Shown here: positions 22,959-25,504 of the stretch, one piece after another
Position numbering within the stretch: the stretch's first letter is position 1
Layout: each line of letters begins with the position of its first letter
Source: an uncultured Lachnospiraceae bacterium
Lineage (GTDB): Bacteria; Bacillota; Clostridia; Lachnospirales; Lachnospiraceae
Length of the DNA: 25,504 nt
Direction of reading: 5' to 3'
Assembly: GCA_910584325.1 (NCBI GenBank)
Contig: CAJTZH010000033.1
Span: forward strand, 1-25,504
Translations under genes and position numbers: made by a program
The notes under the pieces: generated by a model
What the model saw: only the letters and a program-made list of their open reading frames with translations
What the model was told of the DNA's origin: nothing
The model's database searches: none

Positions 22959-24790
22959 CTTATTTCATTGATAAAACGCGAGAGTTCCATTTCTTTATTA
23001 AAACGGTTCTTTACATACGAAAGATGCAGATGCGTTTTCGCTCTCGTCATTGCCACATAAAACATCCGCCGTTCCTCCTCAATTTCATTATCGAGAACGG
23101 CTTTTTTATATGGCACTATCCCTTCGTTTACATCAATGACAAAGACCGTCTCATACTCCAGTCCCTTCGCACAGTGCATCGTCACGATATTAACGGCGTC
23201 CTCGCCGTTTCCCCTGCCGCCCCGCTTTTTATTTTCTTCAATCAGCGCCTGCTCATAGCGCTCAATATGCAAAAACCACTGAGCGAACGTATCAAACTCC
23301 CTCGCCGCCTCCTGAAGCTCGCCCAGCACGTCAAACAGTTCCTCAGACTGTATGCCCGTTTCCAGCGCGTATTCATTTAAAAAGTCGTCATAACCGACGC
23401 CTCTGCGGATATAATTGATAGCGCCGTAAGGATTTAATCCGGAAATCATATGTAAATCCTCTTCCAGCCTGTCAATCCGCTCAAGCATCCACGCACGGCT
23501 GTTTTGGTACTCCGCCCGAATCTCGTCAAAATTAACAACAGGGCTTGTCAGCACGTCGCGGCTGATATAACGCTTCGGCTTATTCATAATCTGTAAAAAT
23601 ACGCTGCGCTCCCGGTTTCCAAGCGCCATATTTATATATGCGATAATATTTTTTGCAATCCAGTGGCTGTAAATGCTTGGAATCTTATCGCGCGTGCGAA
23701 ACGGAATTGCGCTCTCCATCAGCTTTCCCAAAAGAAACCGTCCGCCTTCGTTTGTGCGCGTCAAAACCGCCATTTCACGATAAGGCATCCCGTCTTGCGC
23801 ATAAGCGCGTATCTGCCTGATAATATCCATCGCTTCCTCGAACACGTCGGGATATTCTTTTATCTGTACCGGCTCAAAAGCGGCGCTCTCTGCCCGGATA
23901 TCTTTTGAAAACCTGTTTTTATTGTGATTAATCAGACGCAGCGCATCTTTTACAATATTTTTCTGACAGCGGTAATTGACATCAAGCGTAATGACCCTGG
24001 CATTTTCATAATCCTTTGTAAAATTAAGCATGATATCCGGTCTTGCCCCGCGGAATCCGTAAATGCTCTGGTCGTCGTCTCCCACGACAAACAGATTATC
24101 ACGCGGTTTCGCAAGCAGCTTTATGACCTGATACTGCATACGGTTGATGTCTTGAAACTCGTCAATCAGAATATACTGATATTTATTCTGCCACGCCTTT
24201 AAAATATCTTCCCGCTGACTGAGCAGTTCGTAACAGTATAAAATCATATCGTCAAAATCAATTTTTCTGCTGTTCTTTAACGCGTTGTCATACTGTTCGT
24301 AGATTTCATGAAAAACTTCTTTTCCGCAGCTGACCGGATAATACGTTTCCAGTTTTAGCATATCGCCTTTTACACGACTGATTTCCGCAAGAAGACCTGC
24401 CATCAGTTCTTTTTCGTTCTCACATTCCAGCTCCATACGGGATATGATTCTTTTTAGCAGCGTAAACTGCTCTTCTTCGCTGATAATGTTTTTTGCGTCG
24501 TAATTGTACGCGTGCTTTAAAATCGTAAAATATATGCCGTGAAATGTTCCGAAGCTCGTGGGAATCCCCTGCCGTTTCATTTTTTGAAAAAAACGCTCTT
24601 TCATTTCGTTTGCTGCTGCCCTGGTAAATGTGATGACAAGAATGTTGGACGGAGGAACATGACATGTTTCGATGAGCGTTCTGACGCGCTCGGTGACGAC
24701 TGCCGTTTTGCCGCTTCCGGGACCGGCAAGAATAAGCGCCGGTCCCTCAAAGTGACTGATTGCAGCCAGTTGTGACTGATTATAATCCAT
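22946..24790 (-). CDS. UvrD/PcrA-type superfamily 1 ATP-dependent DNA helicase
   Basis: A 614-residue 3'-5' SF1A helicase of the UvrD/Rep/PcrA group. Walker A G-P-G-S-G-K-T is at 23-29, motif Ia is T-F-T-R-A-A-A-N-E-M, motif II is D-E-F-Q-D at 210-214, motif III is G-D-D-D-Q-S-I-Y-G-F-R-G-A at 237-249, and N-Y-R-C follows. Motifs V and VI are present (V-N-I-V-T-M-H-C-A-K-G-L-E, M-F-Y-V-A-M-T-R-A-K). It is shorter than PcrA (about 720-750) and lacks its C-terminal extension, so it is likely a paralogue rather than the main repair helicase. Its ATG follows the gltX stop codon without a gap, which suggests coupling. Confidence 0.93.
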   Translation of the reverse strand: MDYNQSQLAAISHFEGPALILAGPGSGKTAVVTERVRTLIETCHVPPSNILVITFTRAAANEMKERFFQKMKRQGIPTSFGTFHGIYFTILKHAYNYDAKNIISEEEQFTLLKRIISRMELECENEKELMAGLLAEISRVKGDMLKLETYYPVSCGKEVFHEIYEQYDNALKNSRKIDFDDMILYCYELLSQREDILKAWQNKYQYILIDEFQDINRMQYQVIKLLAKPRDNLFVVGDDDQSIYGFRGARPDIMLNFTKDYENARVITLDVNYRCQKNIVKDALRLINHNKNRFSKDIRAESAAFEPVQIKEYPDVFEEAMDIIRQIRAYAQDGMPYREMAVLTRTNEGGRFLLGKLMESAIPFRTRDKIPSIYSHWIAKNIIAYINMALGNRERSVFLQIMNKPKRYISRDVLTSPVVNFDEIRAEYQNSRAWMLERIDRLEEDLHMISGLNPYGAINYIRRGVGYDDFLNEYALETGIQSEELFDVLGELQEAAREFDTFAQWFLHIERYEQALIEENKKRGGRGNGEDAVNIVTMHCAKGLEYETVFVIDVNEGIVPYKKAVLDNEIEEERRMFYVAMTRAKTHLHLSYVKNRFNKEMELSRFINEIRDDD

Positions 24791-25456
24791 TTATGATAAA
24801 ACTTCCTTTTCCAATAGTGCAATGCCTGTTCTGATTCTTGCTAAAGACTCCTCTTTTCCAAGAATTTCCATGATTTCAAACGCGCCGCCCGGCGTCATCT
24901 GTTTACCGGATACGGCTGTACGAAGCGGCCACAGAACCGTACCGTTCTTCATTCCTTTTGACGCTACAAATTCCATCACGGTATTGTGAATGCTTTCCTG
25001 AGAAAAATCATCCGGATTTTCCAGCAGCAAAAGCAGTTCCTTTAACACATTCAGGGAAATCGCCGAATCCGTCTTCATTTTCTTATGGGTATACATCGCC
25101 GGGTCATACTCCGGCAGTTCCTCAAAGAAATCGATATGCTCCCTGATATCCGGGAAAATCTCGATTCTTGTCTTGACAAGGTCGGCTATCTTTTTCAAAT
25201 CAAGCGGTTTTGAAATCACGTCTTTGATATACGGCATGGCAAGCTCATAAAATTTTTCATTGTCCATTGCCTTAATATACTCGCCGTTCATCCATTTTAA
25301 TTTTCCCATGTCAAATACGGCAGGTGATTTTCCGATTCTCTTGTAGTCAAACTCCTTCACAAGCTCCTCCAGTGAAAAGATTTCCTGGTTGGAATCAGGA
25401 CTCCAGCCGCACAGTGCGATATAATTGACAACCGCCTCCGATACAAACCCCCTAAA
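24791..25456 (-). pseudogene. gltX: Glutamyl-tRNA synthetase, C-terminal part; 5' part missing or interrupted
   Basis: The frame reads as the end of GltX: G-F-V-S-E-A-V-V-N-Y-I-A-L-C-G-W-S-P, then K-S-P-A-V-F-D and K-L-K-W-M-N-G-E-Y-I, then the helical anticodon-binding domain to the stop. Going upstream the match is good to about 25450. There it stops: TAA occurs in frame at 25457-25459 and TGA at 25487-25489, and no frame of the last ~50 bases continues GltX (the K-L-S-K-R motif would be expected nearby). A GTG at 25360 is an internal codon, not a believable start. Either the gene is broken by an inserted element, or the window edge carries an assembly-derived tail and the real gene is whole. 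The gltX stop directly precedes the helicase start. Confidence 0.75.
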
Positions 25457-25504
25457 TTAAATTCGGCTCCATGCTGTATGACAGTTTCATCCAATGACGA
25501 CAAC
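25451..25504. other. Unexplained tail unrelated to gltX
   Basis: The last ~54 bases do not continue the GltX reading frame in any phase. Two phases are open across all or most of it but encode nothing I recognise. It could be the edge of a mobile element or a contig-end artefact. Confidence 0.5.

Overview
The window reads as a piece of a chromosome from a gut-type clostridium, most likely a Lachnospiraceae member (Bacillota). The grounds are strong Shine-Dalgarno sites, consensus sigma-A promoters, AT-rich intrinsic terminators, and typical families: PadR/DUF1700/DUF4097, DUF1292, Cof-type HAD, an ECF S component, a cytosolic GH3, and a RecB-nuclease/XPD helicase. This placement is inferred from content only. 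All genes run leftward (minus strand) except two small ones at 21.9-22.9 kb. I see no rRNA, tRNA, CRISPR array, complete insertion sequence or prophage.

Layout, right to left in the main direction of transcription. At the right edge is the 3' part of gltX, whose reading frame stops resembling GltX about 50 bases before the window ends. It abuts a UvrD-type helicase gene. Two plus-strand genes follow: a DUF1292 protein and an unrecognised 218-residue protein. Next come an Lrp/AsnC regulator and a two-gene unit: a 1323-residue secreted protein (CBM2-like modules, calcium-binding repeats, degenerate vWA, C-terminal papain-like protease) with a five-helix membrane partner. Then lie maf, a Cof-type HAD phosphatase, an 86-residue unknown and a membrane-anchored PrsA-like foldase as one operon. 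After these are ilvN-ilvC with their own promoter, a GH3 beta-glucosidase, an ECF S component, a PadR-DUF1700-DUF4097 envelope-stress-like operon, the nuclease-helicase fusion, and a four-gene operon at the left edge.

The left-edge operon encodes a protein built of 26-residue repeats, a FapA-like DUF342 protein, an intact M14-like zinc deacylase, and a second deacylase paralogue in which the zinc-binding histidines and the catalytic glutamate are replaced. This active/inactive pair and the secreted-protease/membrane-protein pair are the two best candidates for undescribed systems.

A recurring regulatory theme is a terminator-like hairpin between a good promoter and the ribosome binding site. 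It is seen upstream of maf, the secreted protease and lrp. In two other places (nuclease-helicase, GH3) the predicted transcription start falls inside the first arm of the preceding gene's terminator.
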